A stretch of 5,457 nt of DNA, taken from assembly GCA_018656855.1 (NCBI GenBank), contig JABHYP010000676.1:1-5457 (forward strand), given 5' to 3'. The translations under genes were made by a program, and so were the position numbers. This stretch comes from Candidatus Latescibacterota bacterium (lineage in GTDB: Bacteria; Latescibacterota; Latescibacteria; Latescibacterales; Latescibacteraceae). The notes below the pieces were generated by a model. That model was not told the DNA's origin. It did no database searches and saw nothing but the letters and a program-made list of their open reading frames with translations. Positions 4,784 through 5,457 of this stretch are shown one piece after another (position 1 is the stretch's first letter; each line of letters begins with the position of its first letter).

Positions 4784-5457
4784 ATGATACTGAAGTCAAG
4801 AAAAGCATGGAGCATTATGGCGCTCACGCTCGCCGTACTTCTTGCGGTAATTTCCTGCGGCAGAGGAAAATCGTTTGTAGTGGCAAAAAAAGGGAAAAGC
4901 GCTTACGCAATCGTTCTTTCATCGGATTCTTCGCTTTCAGAACAGTATGCCGCGATAGAATTACAGCATTTTGTCAATATGGCAACAGGCGCCGAACTGC
5001 CCATAGTAGGAGATAACACCAACCGGGCAAAGATGGATGGAAGGATATTTATCGGAGCCGGAAAAGCGGTAGATGAGGTTATAGAAGGCGGTGAAGCTAT
5101 TGATATGGACGCTCTCGGTGATGAAGGATTTGTGCTAAGGTCTGTCGCCGGTGTGGGAAAATACCCAGATATCCTGATTGTGGGCGGCCGCAGGAGAGGT
5201 ACCATGTACGGCGTCTATACGTTCCTCGAAAAACTCGGTTTCAGGTGGTATACGAACAGAGTGACACGGTACACCTCAGGTAAAGTTCTCAAAACAGAGC
5301 CGTTCGACATTCGTTTGATCCCACGGTTTATGTCACGGGATACATCTATACGTGAGGCGCGTGACGCTGACTGGGCGGCGAGGAACCGTATGAATTCAGG
5401 CCACTCCCAGCTTGACGAGAAACACGGCGGGAAAGTTGGAGTATTGGGCGTTCACAC
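4784..5457 (+). CDS. DUF4838-type lipoprotein with glucuronidase-like N-terminal domain, 3'-truncated by window
   Basis: The open frame runs from ATG 4784 to the right edge: 224 residues, with no stop. A basic start and hydrophobic core lead to LAVISC, with Cys25 as the lipid site. The next part (about 40-160) resembles the small alpha/beta domain that precedes the catalytic barrel in GH67 alpha-glucuronidases, hexosaminidases and DUF4838 proteins: YAAIELQHFVNMATGAELPI (55-74), IFIGAG (88-93), DEGFVLRS (113-120), DILIVGGRRRGTMYGVYTFL (129-148) and EKLGFRWY (149-156). Then IPRFMSRD (179-186) and DWAARNRMN (196-204) match the stretch where DUF4838 proteins enter their main domain. The catalytic part lies outside the window, so activity cannot be judged; a glycoside hydrolase-like role on the cell surface is inferred. 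AGGGGAA sits 5 bases before the ATG; an ATG at 4779 stops after two codons. It is 159 bases after the DUF1080 gene, so it may be a separate unit of the same locus. Confidence 0.85.
   Translation, partial: MILKSRKAWSIMALTLAVLLAVISCGRGKSFVVAKKGKSAYAIVLSSDSSLSEQYAAIELQHFVNMATGAELPIVGDNTNRAKMDGRIFIGAGKAVDEVIEGGEAIDMDALGDEGFVLRSVAGVGKYPDILIVGGRRRGTMYGVYTFLEKLGFRWYTNRVTRYTSGKVLKTEPFDIRLIPRFMSRDTSIREARDADWAARNRMNSGHSQLDEKHGGKVGVLGVH

Noticed and set aside
4903..5205. Minus-strand ORF of 100 codons and an overlapping plus-strand ORF at 4807-5016
   Set aside because: Both overlap the DUF4838-type lipoprotein frame, which is open to the window edge, has a ribosome binding site and a lipobox, and carries family motifs.
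1..5457. CRISPR array, tRNA, rRNA or phage genes
   Set aside because: I saw no regularly spaced repeats, cloverleaf-like segment with a TTC-type arm, ribosomal RNA sequence or phage structural motif.

Overview
The window reads as chromosomal DNA of a free-living, saccharolytic Gram-negative-type bacterium. It carries three predicted lipoproteins, one Tat-exported sugar oxidoreductase, clear Shine-Dalgarno sites and moderate base composition. This mix (Tat Gfo/Idh/MocA enzymes, DUF1080/3-keto-disaccharide hydrolase lipoproteins, DUF4838 proteins, CBM9-like lipoproteins) is typical of uncultured FCB or PVC-related lineages such as Latescibacterota, but the phylum is an inference, not something the sequence proves.

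Layout: (1) 1-240, minus strand: the first 80 residues of glucose-1-phosphate adenylyltransferase (glgC), cut by the window edge. (2) 241-506: intergenic, holding copy A of a degenerate dispersed repeat. (3) 507-1391, minus strand: a lipoprotein with a CBM9-like/DOMON-type beta-sandwich domain and an Arg/Glu-rich tail. (4) 1392-2016: a gene-poor gap holding repeat copy B, a frameshifted IS3-type transposase OrfA remnant (minus strand) and two dyads. (5) 2017-3372, plus strand: a Tat-exported Gfo/Idh/MocA oxidoreductase. (6) 3374-3418: a possible 14-codon leader or relic ORF. (7) 3428-4624, plus strand: a lipoprotein made of two tandem 3-keto-disaccharide hydrolase (DUF1080) domains, the second degenerate. 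(8) 4625-4783: a short gap with a weak hairpin. (9) 4784 to the right edge, plus strand: the N-terminal 224 residues of a DUF4838-type lipoprotein.

The plus-strand block looks like a small extracytoplasmic carbohydrate-processing locus. A periplasmic NAD(P)-type oxidoreductase would interconvert a glycoside and its 3-keto form. The DUF1080 lipoprotein would cleave the 3-keto glycoside, and the DUF4838 protein may act on related glycans. The substrate cannot be read from the sequence. The most unusual structural signal is that two copies of the same degenerate repeat lie in direct orientation on either side of the CBM9-like lipoprotein gene. Five ordered shared blocks define the repeat, and its end overlaps that gene's stop codon.
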